From: Gimesia algae
Lineage (GTDB): Bacteria > Planctomycetota > Planctomycetia > Planctomycetales > Planctomycetaceae
Reading direction: 5' to 3'
Length of the DNA: 64,000 bases
NCBI RefSeq assembly: GCF_007746795.1
Contig: NZ_CP036343.1
Coordinates: forward strand, 3,776,369-3,840,368
Shown: positions 37,008-46,135 of the stretch, one piece after another
How positions within the stretch are numbered: the first letter of the stretch is position 1
Layout of the letters: each line of letters begins with the position of its first letter
Translations under genes and position numbers: made by a program
The notes under the pieces: model-generated
What the model was told of the DNA's origin: nothing
Database searches by the model: none
Seen by the model: the letters and a program-made list of their open reading frames with translations, nothing else

Positions 37008-37038
37008 TTGGAGCCTCGCTCTCGTTTTCTGTTATACT
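37008..37038 (+). promoter_or_regulatory. Candidate promoter of the ceramidase-like gene
   Basis: TTGGAG at 37008-37013 and TATACT at 37033-37038 lie 19 bases apart, upstream of the start at 37094. The -10 matches five of six consensus bases, but the spacing is slightly long. Confidence 0.35.
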
Positions 37039-37093
37039 GTCTCTTTCCAGCCAGAACTATCCTCACACGTATTTTCTCAAGAAAGCCAGCCTG

Positions 37094-38506
37094 ATGTCCC
37101 TGTTCAGAAATTACTCTCTTTCGGTTCTCAACCTCTCTGTATTTCTGCTTTCGATACTGATGATGAATGTTGCGATTCAGGCAGCGGGAACGTCACAGGA
37201 AAAACCAGTACAGATCGCTACCTTCCAATGTGATATTTCGCCCCCCATTGGCAGCCCGCTTTGCTACGGACATGTTGCGCCGGCGAAGAAAATCGTCGAT
37301 CCGCTCAGTGCGCGGGGCATTATCTTCCTGAACTCCGGCGAACCGATTGTCCTGCTGGCACTCGACTGGGTGGGCGCGAATAATGGTGCTCAGGATGTCT
37401 GGAAAGAACGCCTGGCGTCTGCGCTGGGGACGACCGTTGACCGCTGTGCGATTCATTGCCTGCATCAGCATGACTCGCCGGGAGTCGATATTTCGACGAA
37501 TGCCCTGCTGGAACAGAATGGCTTGAAAGAAGTCATGTATGATACCGCCTACGTAGAAGATGTCATGTCGCGAACCATTGCGGCAGCGAAACAGAGTCTG
37601 TCACATCCACAACCTGTCACACATGTGGGGACAGGCAAAGCGAAAGTCGCGCAGTTTGCCTCGAACCGCCGCATTCTGGGCACCGATGGAAAAGTCAAAA
37701 TCGTCCGCTTCAGTTCCTCCCGTAATCCCGCTGCGATTGCGGCCCCGGAAGGGACCATCGACCCTTACGTTCGCGTACTCAGTCTGTGGAATAAAGACGA
37801 GCCACTGGTCGCCCTCAGTTATTATGCGACGCATCCCCAAAGCTATTACGGAAAGGGAGGCGTCAGTTGTGACACCGTCGGTCTGGCCCGCGCGATTCAT
37901 GAAAAACAGACGCCGGGGACGTTACACATTCACTTCAACGGCGCTGGCGGAAATATTGGTGCAGGGAAATACAATAACGGCGATCCGAAAAACCGCCCCC
38001 TGCTGGCACAACGCCTGGCAGACGGAATGAAACAAGCCTGGGAGTCGACAAAAAAATCACCACTCTCAGCAGAAGACGTGAACTGGAAAGTCAAATCGGT
38101 GCTCCTTCCATTGAGAGACTCACTGAATGAAGCCGCTTTAACCGGCATCTTAAAGAACCCGCAAGCGAAGCGCACCGATCGCATCCGGGCTGCCCGCGAT
38201 CTGAATTATCTGCAGCGCACCAAAGCAGGCAAAACCATTGACATCACCCGGCTGCAATTGGGTTCCGCCCAAATCGTTCATATGCCCGGTGAACTGTTCG
38301 TGGAATATCAACTGGCAGCACAGAAGATGGCGCCGGATGATTTTGTCTGCATGGCCGCGTACGGAGATCAGGGGCCCGGTTACATTGGCACGACGATCGC
38401 GTATGCACAGGGAGGTTATGAAACCGGTCGCGTTTCACGCACCGCTCCCGAAGTGGAAACGACCCTGATGCAGACGCTGAAGGAGTTAGTCAGCCATCAA
38501 GATTAG
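37094..38506 (+). CDS. Exported neutral ceramidase-like protein
   Basis: A 470-residue protein of the neutral/alkaline non-lysosomal ceramidase N-terminal family, with a signal peptide (hydrophobic to about residue 30, ending IQAAG). QCDISPPIGSPLCYGHVAP is the family's opening segment, DRCAIHCLHQHDSPG near residue 117 holds a metal-binding His pair, and SYYATHPQSYYG and LHIHFNGAGGNIG follow. These hydrolases cut amide-linked lipids, but many planctomycete members lack a proven substrate. Convergent with the sialidase-like gene, with a gap of 10 bp. Confidence 0.85.
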   Translation: MSLFRNYSLSVLNLSVFLLSILMMNVAIQAAGTSQEKPVQIATFQCDISPPIGSPLCYGHVAPAKKIVDPLSARGIIFLNSGEPIVLLALDWVGANNGAQDVWKERLASALGTTVDRCAIHCLHQHDSPGVDISTNALLEQNGLKEVMYDTAYVEDVMSRTIAAAKQSLSHPQPVTHVGTGKAKVAQFASNRRILGTDGKVKIVRFSSSRNPAAIAAPEGTIDPYVRVLSLWNKDEPLVALSYYATHPQSYYGKGGVSCDTVGLARAIHEKQTPGTLHIHFNGAGGNIGAGKYNNGDPKNRPLLAQRLADGMKQAWESTKKSPLSAEDVNWKVKSVLLPLRDSLNEAALTGILKNPQAKRTDRIRAARDLNYLQRTKAGKTIDITRLQLGSAQIVHMPGELFVEYQLAAQKMAPDDFVCMAAYGDQGPGYIGTTIAYAQGGYETGRVSRTAPEVETTLMQTLKELVSHQD

Positions 38507-38516
38507 GTTCCGTGTT

Positions 38517-39731
38517 TTAATCAGTCTGTGAAGGCCTCGACCATTTGATGCGGGCGGTATAAATCCGGTTGTTACTGCCATATTTTTCGATGCCCACCGG
38601 CTGCATCCATTCGGCTACGGTGACCCAGGTTTCGTTCGGACTGACATTCACAACGGCGAAATTTCCCATCCGCGCCCCTTTTTCCGGCACAATGATTCGT
38701 TCCGTTTTGCGTTTCACCTGTAAGGTCTGGGGATCCACCTCTGCCATAAACAGCGGGGCTCGGTGCCGAAACACATGGTCGTTGTTCGCGCCCCGTCGGG
38801 TATAGACCAGAAACAGACCATCGCTGTGCGTCACCCAGTGCTGCTGCGTGTTATAATTCCCCAGTTCCTGGCCGTCATCAAATTTCCAGACGATCGGCTC
38901 AGAATAATTCAACCCGTCATCGCTGACTGAGACATACCCTTTCTCGTCATTCCGCATTGTCAGATAAAACTTATCCTGGTGCTTCGTGATGGAAGGTTCA
39001 TACAAGCCGCGTTTGACGGGAATCGTATGTTCGCTGCCATGCTTTCTGTAAGTCAGCTTCTCGCCATCAAAGTCGCATAACACCACCGTGGTGCTGTACT
39101 GCTTGGCTCCTTTTTTCTTGAAGTAGACGGGCAGAAGAATGCTGCCATCTTCCCGATCAACTCGCTGGGCGGAACCGGCGCCGCAGCTTTCGAACCGGGG
39201 TTCGTCCGGCATGCTCATGGTGGTCCAGTCGGACCAGGTATGATCCTGTTCATTGTAGACCGAATAAGCCACGCTCCGCTTGCGGACGTGCATTACCTTA
39301 TTATTTTCGTAGCGAACCGTATGCCCGGTGCCCAACAGCTTTTTGGTTTTGGCATGCCAGCCCGGCGTGAAATCGCAGACCGCAATCTCCTGTGTATCCG
39401 ACAGACGCCGTCGTGCTAAAGTCTCATGCTTGATCGGTCCGACCCAGTTCTCCCCATCTGTGGTACGCATCTCATTCAGGGCATAGAACACGTCCGAACC
39501 GCTCAACAGCACTTTCTGCATTGTCAGGACCACGGTTGCCGGGAACGGCCCCGGTTGAGGAATCGCACCGGTGCGGGCCTGTACCCAGCAGGTTTTGCCA
39601 TCAAAGCCTTCCGTGACAACACGTAAATCAACTTCATAGCTGGGTGGTTTCGCCGTTTCCTCAGCGAAGAGATTTGATTTCCCGGCAAGCATCAATACAA
39701 GAGTCAGACAAACAGGAATGATCGGTTTCAT
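38517..39731 (-). CDS. Exported sialidase/BNR-superfamily protein
   Basis: A 404-residue exported protein with signal peptide (MKPIIPVCLTLVLMLAG). The body is a beta-propeller-like run of strands with Asp-box-like turns (TTDGENWVGP, VSDDGLNYSEP, NEQDHTWSDW), the signature of the BNR/neuraminidase superfamily. Catalytic Arg triad and Tyr/Glu pairs cannot be assigned by eye, so it may bind or hydrolyse glycans or neither. It starts 203 bp from the divergently oriented GH5 gene, consistent with coordinated glycan use. Confidence 0.75.
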   Translation of the reverse strand: MKPIIPVCLTLVLMLAGKSNLFAEETAKPPSYEVDLRVVTEGFDGKTCWVQARTGAIPQPGPFPATVVLTMQKVLLSGSDVFYALNEMRTTDGENWVGPIKHETLARRRLSDTQEIAVCDFTPGWHAKTKKLLGTGHTVRYENNKVMHVRKRSVAYSVYNEQDHTWSDWTTMSMPDEPRFESCGAGSAQRVDREDGSILLPVYFKKKGAKQYSTTVVLCDFDGEKLTYRKHGSEHTIPVKRGLYEPSITKHQDKFYLTMRNDEKGYVSVSDDGLNYSEPIVWKFDDGQELGNYNTQQHWVTHSDGLFLVYTRRGANNDHVFRHRAPLFMAEVDPQTLQVKRKTERIIVPEKGARMGNFAVVNVSPNETWVTVAEWMQPVGIEKYGSNNRIYTARIKWSRPSQTD

Positions 39732-39934
39732 GGGAGCCCTTCTGTGTTTTGTTTAAGGAAGATCTCTTTACGATACGCAGATTGAAGGAAACTCTCAAGA
39801 CCTTTGATCAATTTCGCACAGGAAGATGTGGGCAACCGGTATTGCATTCTGAGGAAGTGACGAGCAAAATGAAATCGACAGGTGATTTCTCTAATCATGT
39901 TGACTCTTTCCCTTCTCATTCAAGGAACAGTACG

Positions 39935-41035
39935 ATGCGAAAGTGCTCACTAATCGCTGTCCTGATTTTCTGCTGCTCATCAATTCTCCCGGCGGCTGAA
40001 CTCGACTGGATCCGCATCAGCGCGGATGGGAAATCGTTTGTGAGTTCAAAGACTCAGAAGCCGTTTGTCCCCTGGGGATTTAATTACGACCACAACGGGG
40101 AGGGTCAACTGCTGGAAGACTACTGGCAGACGGACTGGAAACAGGTCGAACAGGATTTTGCCGAGATGAAAGAACTGGGTGCGAACGTAGTCCGCATCCA
40201 TATCCAGTTCGGCAAATTCATGTCCGCCGTGGACAAGCCACGCAATGCGACGCTGCAGAAACTGGGTGAGTTACTGCAGCTGGCCGAACGCACGGGAATC
40301 TATATCGATCTGACCGGACTGGGCTGTTATCACAAACAGGATGTTCCCGCCTGGTACGATCAACTGACCGACGAGGAACGCTGGCAGGCGCAGGCCGTTT
40401 TCTGGGAAGCGATCGCGAAACAGTGTGCAAAGAGCCCGGCCATTTTCTGCTACGACCTGATGAATGAACCGGTCGTGCACGCTGGTAAAAAACAAGGAAC
40501 CGACTGGCTTGGACCTGCCTTAGGCAATAAACATTTTGTGCAGCGCATTACCTTAAGCCCTGATAAAAGGTCCCGTCCCGAAATTGCTGCTGCCTGGATC
40601 AAGACACTCGTGGAGGCGATTCATAAGCAGGACCAGCGCCACTTAATCACCGTCGGCCTGGTTCCCTGGAGCCTGGATCGGCCCGGCCTGCGGTCCGGCT
40701 TCGTACCTGACAAGGTCAGTCAGCATCTCGATTTTATCTGCGTGCACCTTTATCCGGAAACAGGCAAGGTCGAGGAGGCGATGGAAACGCTCAAAGGCTT
40801 CGACATTGGCAAACCCCTGGTGATTGAAGAAACATTCCCCCTCAAAAGTTCGCCGCAGGAATTCGAAGAATTTTTACTGAAGTCCCGAAAATACGCGGAC
40901 GGCTGGATTGGCTTTTACTGGGGTAAGTCGCTGTCTGAATACAAGTCGGAGAAAACCATCGCCGCTGCGTTGATGACGGGCTGGCTGGAGTTCTTCGTCA
41001 AGAACGGCCCGAAATTCAAGGGCGAGACAGAATAA
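39935..41035 (+). CDS. Exported glycoside hydrolase family 5-like enzyme
   Basis: A 366-residue secreted glycosidase. The start at 39935 follows AAGGAA and gives a signal peptide (MRKCSLIAVLIFCCSSILPA). VVRIHIQFGKF, CYDLMNEP with the acid/base Glu in NEP, the HLYPE region, and LVIEETFP with a candidate nucleophile Glu together match the GH5/cellulase (beta/alpha)8 layout. Substrate is likely a beta-mannan, beta-glucan or similar. The frame is open to 39749 but that would place the start inside an untranslated region. Convergent with the isochorismatase-ThuA gene. Confidence 0.85.
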   Translation: MRKCSLIAVLIFCCSSILPAAELDWIRISADGKSFVSSKTQKPFVPWGFNYDHNGEGQLLEDYWQTDWKQVEQDFAEMKELGANVVRIHIQFGKFMSAVDKPRNATLQKLGELLQLAERTGIYIDLTGLGCYHKQDVPAWYDQLTDEERWQAQAVFWEAIAKQCAKSPAIFCYDLMNEPVVHAGKKQGTDWLGPALGNKHFVQRITLSPDKRSRPEIAAAWIKTLVEAIHKQDQRHLITVGLVPWSLDRPGLRSGFVPDKVSQHLDFICVHLYPETGKVEEAMETLKGFDIGKPLVIEETFPLKSSPQEFEEFLLKSRKYADGWIGFYWGKSLSEYKSEKTIAAALMTGWLEFFVKNGPKFKGETE

Positions 41036-41054
41036 ATCTGACTGCTGTTCTCGT

Positions 41055-43115
41055 TCAGGGTTGAAATACAATATCCGTCACGGTTCCGAATTTCGCCGGC
41101 AAAGGCATGTTGGCAAATGCGGAATTATCGCCCACCCGGTACTGCCAGCGGCCTGCCAGACGCAGTGCGATTTGACCGCAAATCAACTGCGGTGCCGATC
41201 CAAAATCAGTCTCATTGGCCTGACCAGTCACCTGCAACACAATCAGGTTGGCATCATTCCCGTAAACCGATTGACAATCCAACTGAAAACCCGACTCCGC
41301 CTGTTTGAGTGGTACGCCATTGAGCCAGGCGTTGACTTTCGTACCGGCAGCGTTTCCCGTTTTGAGCAGCAGCGAATTGCTGATGCGCCAGGTTTCAGGA
41401 ATACGCACCACACAACGATACCAGCGCCCCTGGTCGGCCTTCGCTGCCGTCCCGTTCCCAGGGACTTCAACTACGGACCAGTGAGGTGCGTCGTTCAACG
41501 AGACATTTTGCGAGACTTTGACTTGGGCCGGATTGAGGCCGGCAGCCCAGTAGATTCCATTCGTCAGCAGCCTGACAAATTCGGGCTGTTTGAAATCCCC
41601 CGGGTGTCCCAATGATGTATAAAACGATTTACCGCCGTCTTTGCGCTGGAAGGTCCAGGCGACCGGTTCGACTGGTTTGCCGGGAATTTCCGCGGTCATC
41701 AACACGGTAGTGCCTTTTGCCAGCGGAGAGACTTCATACAGTGAATAAGCCTGCGGGAATGGTTTATCGGGGATGCCGTCCAGGATCGGATTCTTTCTCT
41801 GCGCCGGATTGATGGTCACCATCGATTTAAGATCGTTGGCATGATGGCCTGTATAATTGCCGCCGAACACGTAGGCATCGAATTCAGTCCAGTCTGCGTA
41901 ACCTGCAGGAGGTTCTTTTCCACGGAGAGAAAAGGCATGACTGGCAGTGCGGATTCCCACAACGGGCTTACCGGCTTTCACGTATTTTTTAATCGCCTGC
42001 ATCGCCTTTTCAGGCAGAACCCGTCGACGCACGCTGAACAGGACCACGTCGGCAGCGTTGATGGTTTCGATTCCCGGAATCAGATTTCGGTCTTTCTCAT
42101 CTGCATAGACGAGGCTGACGCGAAAGTGTTTGCCCAGATTTTCCGCGGCAAACTTTGGCAGACTGACGTTCGTATCATATTCAGCTTCCGCCATCACGAT
42201 TAACAGATGTGGCCGCTTGTCTTCTTTGAAAACAAATGCCTGATCACCCAGCAGTTGATCACTGGTCATCGTCGGGCAGACATATTTTTCGATGTGGGAA
42301 ATGATCAGGTCATTGCCAGTAAAGTGACTGACGTAAGGCCAGCGCTCGGGATTATACATCGTGTCGGTCAGATCGCGTACGAGGACGACATTCTTGCCGT
42401 TCTGTTTCAGCTGTCGTAATCCAAACGGGCGTCCCAGGACGCACATATTGGTATGCACACCAGTCAGAATCACATTTTTAATTCCGCGGCTCTCCAGAAT
42501 CCGCCAGACTTCATCCCCTTTGTCACTGATGAAATCCTGCTCGCTGTCGACTGTGATCAGGGGGGACTGACTCTTCCAGGGTAACGCGGGATTGCGTCCC
42601 AGGTCTTTCAGTTTTTTAGCCCAGGCGGCGTGCTCCTCTGGGTCATCGTCTTCTCCCCCATCGGACTGATCGAGGGGATAGACGGCGCGTTCTTCAGCGG
42701 GAATCTTCGAGCACCAGTTTTCAATGCCTGCAGGCACAGGGCCATTAAAGGTGACCTGCATGGCACGCATGCGCGCGGGATGATCCTGATAAGCGGGCAT
42801 GCAGTCACTGGGCGCATGAATGATGGTCACCCCCTCAGCACGGGCCGTCTGTAGCAACTGATCCAGACGCGGGGCAAACTGTTCGAGTCGCTTAACGGCA
42901 TTCAGGCAGTGGTGATAATCCCAGACATCACAGACGATGATCGCGGTCTCAGATGGTTTCCAGCTCTCCGAACGCTGCAGCCGATGAAAGCGACCGGAGT
43001 CTTTTTCTGTTTCCTGCTGATAACGCAGTTGCAGGTTCAGATCTTTCGCGGACAGTGAAGTAGCTGAGATCAGAATCAGGCTCAGGCAGGCAGCCAGCTT
43101 AAATAACGTCTTCAC
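41055..43115 (-). CDS. Isochorismatase-ThuA fusion protein, exported
   Basis: A 686-residue exported protein. The GTG start at 43115 follows CCAGGAGA and opens a signal peptide (VKTLFKLAACLSLILIS). An isochorismatase-like cysteine hydrolase domain comes first (AIIVCDVWDYHHC with Asp; ILTGVHTNMCVLGR with the Cys). Then a ThuA-like domain (PHLLIVMAEAEYDTN, AIKKYVKAGKPVVGIRTASHAFSL), then a C-terminal galactose-binding-like domain (residues ~560-680). ThuA-type domains are linked to sugar metabolism; the joint role is unknown. The ThuA part resembles the N-terminal domain of the cytochrome protein at 27238. Confidence 0.85.
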   Translation of the reverse strand: MKTLFKLAACLSLILISATSLSAKDLNLQLRYQQETEKDSGRFHRLQRSESWKPSETAIIVCDVWDYHHCLNAVKRLEQFAPRLDQLLQTARAEGVTIIHAPSDCMPAYQDHPARMRAMQVTFNGPVPAGIENWCSKIPAEERAVYPLDQSDGGEDDDPEEHAAWAKKLKDLGRNPALPWKSQSPLITVDSEQDFISDKGDEVWRILESRGIKNVILTGVHTNMCVLGRPFGLRQLKQNGKNVVLVRDLTDTMYNPERWPYVSHFTGNDLIISHIEKYVCPTMTSDQLLGDQAFVFKEDKRPHLLIVMAEAEYDTNVSLPKFAAENLGKHFRVSLVYADEKDRNLIPGIETINAADVVLFSVRRRVLPEKAMQAIKKYVKAGKPVVGIRTASHAFSLRGKEPPAGYADWTEFDAYVFGGNYTGHHANDLKSMVTINPAQRKNPILDGIPDKPFPQAYSLYEVSPLAKGTTVLMTAEIPGKPVEPVAWTFQRKDGGKSFYTSLGHPGDFKQPEFVRLLTNGIYWAAGLNPAQVKVSQNVSLNDAPHWSVVEVPGNGTAAKADQGRWYRCVVRIPETWRISNSLLLKTGNAAGTKVNAWLNGVPLKQAESGFQLDCQSVYGNDANLIVLQVTGQANETDFGSAPQLICGQIALRLAGRWQYRVGDNSAFANMPLPAKFGTVTDIVFQP

Positions 43116-43242
43116 GTGATGTCTCCTGGTGACAGGCAACGGGGTGCCCCCGTGGAATGAATTCAACTGTGGTCAATCACAGTCTGTTCATTTTAAAGAA
43201 GCATGACACCAGAACAAAAGTCTGAGAGCAAAAAACAAAAAA

Positions 43243-43277
43243 ACCAGCCAGAAAAGTCGTCTGCTTTTCTGGCTGGT
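43243..43277 (-). terminator. Intrinsic terminator of the thioredoxin-protease gene
   Basis: ACCAGCCAGAAAAG at 43243-43256 and CTTTTCTGGCTGGT at 43264-43277 are exact complements with a 7-base loop. On the minus strand the stem is followed by TTTTTTTG. It lies just behind the gene ending at 43311. Confidence 0.88.
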
Positions 43278-43310
43278 GTTCTGTTTGTGATCTCTTTTAC
43301 TAAAATCGAA

Positions 43311-45089
43311 TCAGCGATGCGAATCCGCAGAACGACGATAGCGTCGCAGCTGCTGTTCTACTTCCTGGATTTTGCCCTGACGTTCTTCACGGGAGACTGT
43401 TGTTTTGTTGGCGGTCTGAGTGAAGGATGAAGGAGTGCGAAAACCCGTGACTTCGGGTTGCGTTGCATTCCTCTGCACCCGATTGACCCGGGCGGTGCGG
43501 GGCAGGCTGCGACTGATACGCTCTTCCTGCAGATTTCGTAATGGTTGATCTGCAGCGCTCAATTTTTCTGCCGGTTGAAAACGGGCCGAAGTCGGCATGG
43601 GTTGATTTTCCACTTCACCTGACAGATAAGAGACGAATTTCGAACTGGCTTTGTTGATGATCACAACCCGGCTCGCCGATTGTGGCTTATTCAGAGGACG
43701 GATGATGCAGACGACTTCCGCTTCGCCGGCCTGGTCGAGGGCAGCCTGCAGCTGATTCAGATCGGGGTTACCCGTGGTACCTGATGCGACCGGCTGACCG
43801 GTGGGCATGGCACGTTCCAGAAATTCATCGAGGATTTCCTGGTTGGGAGCGGGTGCCATTTCACGGGGCGTTTCGCTCATCGCCAGTTTGACTTCGGGTA
43901 CGGTCTCTGCGACAGCGGGTTCTTTATAGATGGCCGTCAGCTGGGCTTCGTCGAGCAGTTTATGAATCATAGGCAGTCCGACATACAGACCACGTTTCTC
44001 ATCTTTTTCCACAGCGAAGCAGACACCGACCAGATGACCGGAGCGATCAAACAAACCGCCACCGGAACGTCCCTGCACAGGCATGCCCGTACATTCGATA
44101 TTGTCGGGACCCAGAAAGCGGTTCAGCTCTGTCACCTGAATTTTTTCCAGTGTGGGAAGTGCACCACCGTTACAGCCGATGCTGGCGACAACATCGCCCG
44201 CTTTAACTTCCCGTTCAATACCAGCCACTTTTGCGGCGGAAACCACGCCTGATGTGGGAATGGAAATCAGACCCACGTCGGCTTGCATATTGTAGCGAAC
44301 CAGCGTTCCCACGTAGGTATCAAACTTCTCTCCCTGGAAGACATCCACTTCGATCACCGAATCACTTTTCAGTTCACTGAAGATGTGGCTGCAGGTCATA
44401 ATCAATGTGCGACCAATGGCACTGTGGATTACGGTTCCTGATCCCAGGTCCATGCCTTTCTTGTCTTTGACACGAATGCGAACCGTGCTGGCCCGAAAGT
44501 TAATAATTTCGCGTTGGGGAGCCGTATCTGCCAGCGGATCATTGGCGGAATCGCCAAACTGAGCACGGATCACTGGTTCTTCCACCGGAACTGACTCTTC
44601 TGCTTTAGATTTACCAAAGAAGGGGATATTAAAGCCGCGTGATTTCTTTTCCGGTTTGGTTTCGTTCTGTGTCAGTTGAATGGGGGTCTCTGCAGACTTG
44701 CTGAGTCGATTCTCATTGGCAGCGAAAACAACGGGATTTTCACGAGCAGGTTGTTCGGGTTCTGAGCTGGGAATGCGGGCCAGCATTCTTCTCAGGTTGC
44801 TCTCGGTCGTTGAGCCCACAGAACGGGCGACCTCTCTGCCTTCCACCACCAGTACAAACGCCGGAATACTCTCAATGTTAAAACGTTTCGCCAGATCCGG
44901 TTCCTGATCGACGTCTACTTTTTTAATCGGATAACCTTCACGCTTTAAACGTGAAATTAAGGGACTCATTTTCTGACAGGGCCCGCACCAGGTGGCAGTA
45001 AAGTCCAACAGCACACCTTTGGGTGCCGCTGCGTGTGCTGATCCGGAAAGCAATACAACTGTTAGAAAGGCTGTCGTCAAAAACCTCAT
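43311..45089 (-). CDS. Thioredoxin-trypsin-like protease fusion, exported
   Basis: A 592-residue protein. After a signal peptide (to about residue 20, SGSAHA-A), an N-terminal thioredoxin domain has WCGPC at residues 34-38 and IPAFVLVVEG with the cis-Pro. A ~70-residue linker precedes a trypsin-like serine protease: the His in TCSHIF, the Asp in QADVGLI and the Ser in QGRSGGGLFD. The C-terminal ~190 residues have no recognised domain. The combination suggests a periplasmic protein that joins disulfide/redox sensing with proteolytic quality control; that is inference. A strong GAGGAG sits upstream of the start. Confidence 0.85.
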   Translation of the reverse strand: MRFLTTAFLTVVLLSGSAHAAAPKGVLLDFTATWCGPCQKMSPLISRLKREGYPIKKVDVDQEPDLAKRFNIESIPAFVLVVEGREVARSVGSTTESNLRRMLARIPSSEPEQPARENPVVFAANENRLSKSAETPIQLTQNETKPEKKSRGFNIPFFGKSKAEESVPVEEPVIRAQFGDSANDPLADTAPQREIINFRASTVRIRVKDKKGMDLGSGTVIHSAIGRTLIMTCSHIFSELKSDSVIEVDVFQGEKFDTYVGTLVRYNMQADVGLISIPTSGVVSAAKVAGIEREVKAGDVVASIGCNGGALPTLEKIQVTELNRFLGPDNIECTGMPVQGRSGGGLFDRSGHLVGVCFAVEKDEKRGLYVGLPMIHKLLDEAQLTAIYKEPAVAETVPEVKLAMSETPREMAPAPNQEILDEFLERAMPTGQPVASGTTGNPDLNQLQAALDQAGEAEVVCIIRPLNKPQSASRVVIINKASSKFVSYLSGEVENQPMPTSARFQPAEKLSAADQPLRNLQEERISRSLPRTARVNRVQRNATQPEVTGFRTPSSFTQTANKTTVSREERQGKIQEVEQQLRRYRRSADSHR

Positions 45090-46135
45090 CTACCAACTCC
45101 TCAAAAAGGTTGGTTTCAACGCGTAAGGCGTTTTAAATTCAGATAAAGGGGTATTCTCTCTTAGCTCAACCCAGGCATCAGAACATGATTGTGGCTGAGA
45201 GCAGGCAACCTGAAAGGTCGCCGATAGCAGAGAAGCAGCGTGAGTGATAAACTGCGGGAACCCTCTTAAGCTCTGAAGAGATTCGACAGTCTGAATATTC
45301 ACAGCCTGGTTGAATGTCTCAACAGGCGATGTCTGTGAAAATAGTTTCACTATGCGGCTTCCATGCCTAACGGTTTTAACCAGCAGACTGCTGGCGATAT
45401 GGGTAGTTTAAAGGGGAATCGAGCCCGGTCTTCCTGACCAACTGCTCTGAATCACTTGAATTGTCGGTTCCGTACCTGTGTACTTATATCATTGAGAAAC
45501 GGGAGCAGAGTCCCATTTGTGACGGGTCAGTTAAAAGATCACGCATCTGGTGTACCAGAAAGCTAAATTATTTCGCGAAAAATTCGCCGGAATGCGTAAA
45601 TACATTAAAGAGAATTCCTTGTAAATAGAATTTTCTCTGGAAGCTTTTACAATCGGCTCTCAGAGAAATGATTTTGGTGACTTTTTTGCAAGGCATTGTA
45701 ATTTTTACTTGAATTTCGCGATTTTTTTGATGTCGTTTCTACAGACCGATTGTGGTGACGGAACTGAGAGAATGCAGAGGTTTTTAGGAGCAGGCCGGAA
45801 CTGGTTGTGTACTTTTCTGTTCCCGGACAACTATAATAGAGTAGATGTCCGCCCTTGATGCTCCACGCTGATAACGGGGTGGGATGAAGTTGCATAAAGC
45901 ATAATTATTAAAAGACTTACACCCCTGCAGAAAGATATTCTTTCTTAAACCACCCACCTTGTACATTTTTACAGAATCTCTTTCTGTGACTCTATAAGTA
46001 TCCGTAACACCATCAGTCAGGCCCTGCTGAATTGATTTCAGGCTGAGGAATCAATTCCCGGTTCAGCCGCCCAGATAAGCAACACAGAGCCACAGCAGAA
46101 ACGACAGACAAATACCCTCTATTCGATTGAGACAC
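45090..46135. other. 1-kb intergenic region, no confident gene
   Basis: This is the longest stretch without a recognised gene. It separates the minus-strand thioredoxin-protease gene from the plus-strand cytochrome c maturation unit, so both promoters should lie in it. A TATAAT occurs at 45832-45837 but without a well-spaced -35. An 86-codon minus-strand frame (45090-45350, GTG start) ends immediately before the protease ATG and carries its ribosome binding site; it has no protein-like character. The region is more A/T-rich than its surroundings. An unrecognised RNA is possible. Confidence 0.5.

Noticed and set aside
45090-45350. 86-aa frame directly upstream of the thioredoxin-protease gene
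   Set aside because: GTG start without ribosome binding site, Ser/Gln-rich, contains the next gene's ribosome binding site; kept only as a possible leader.
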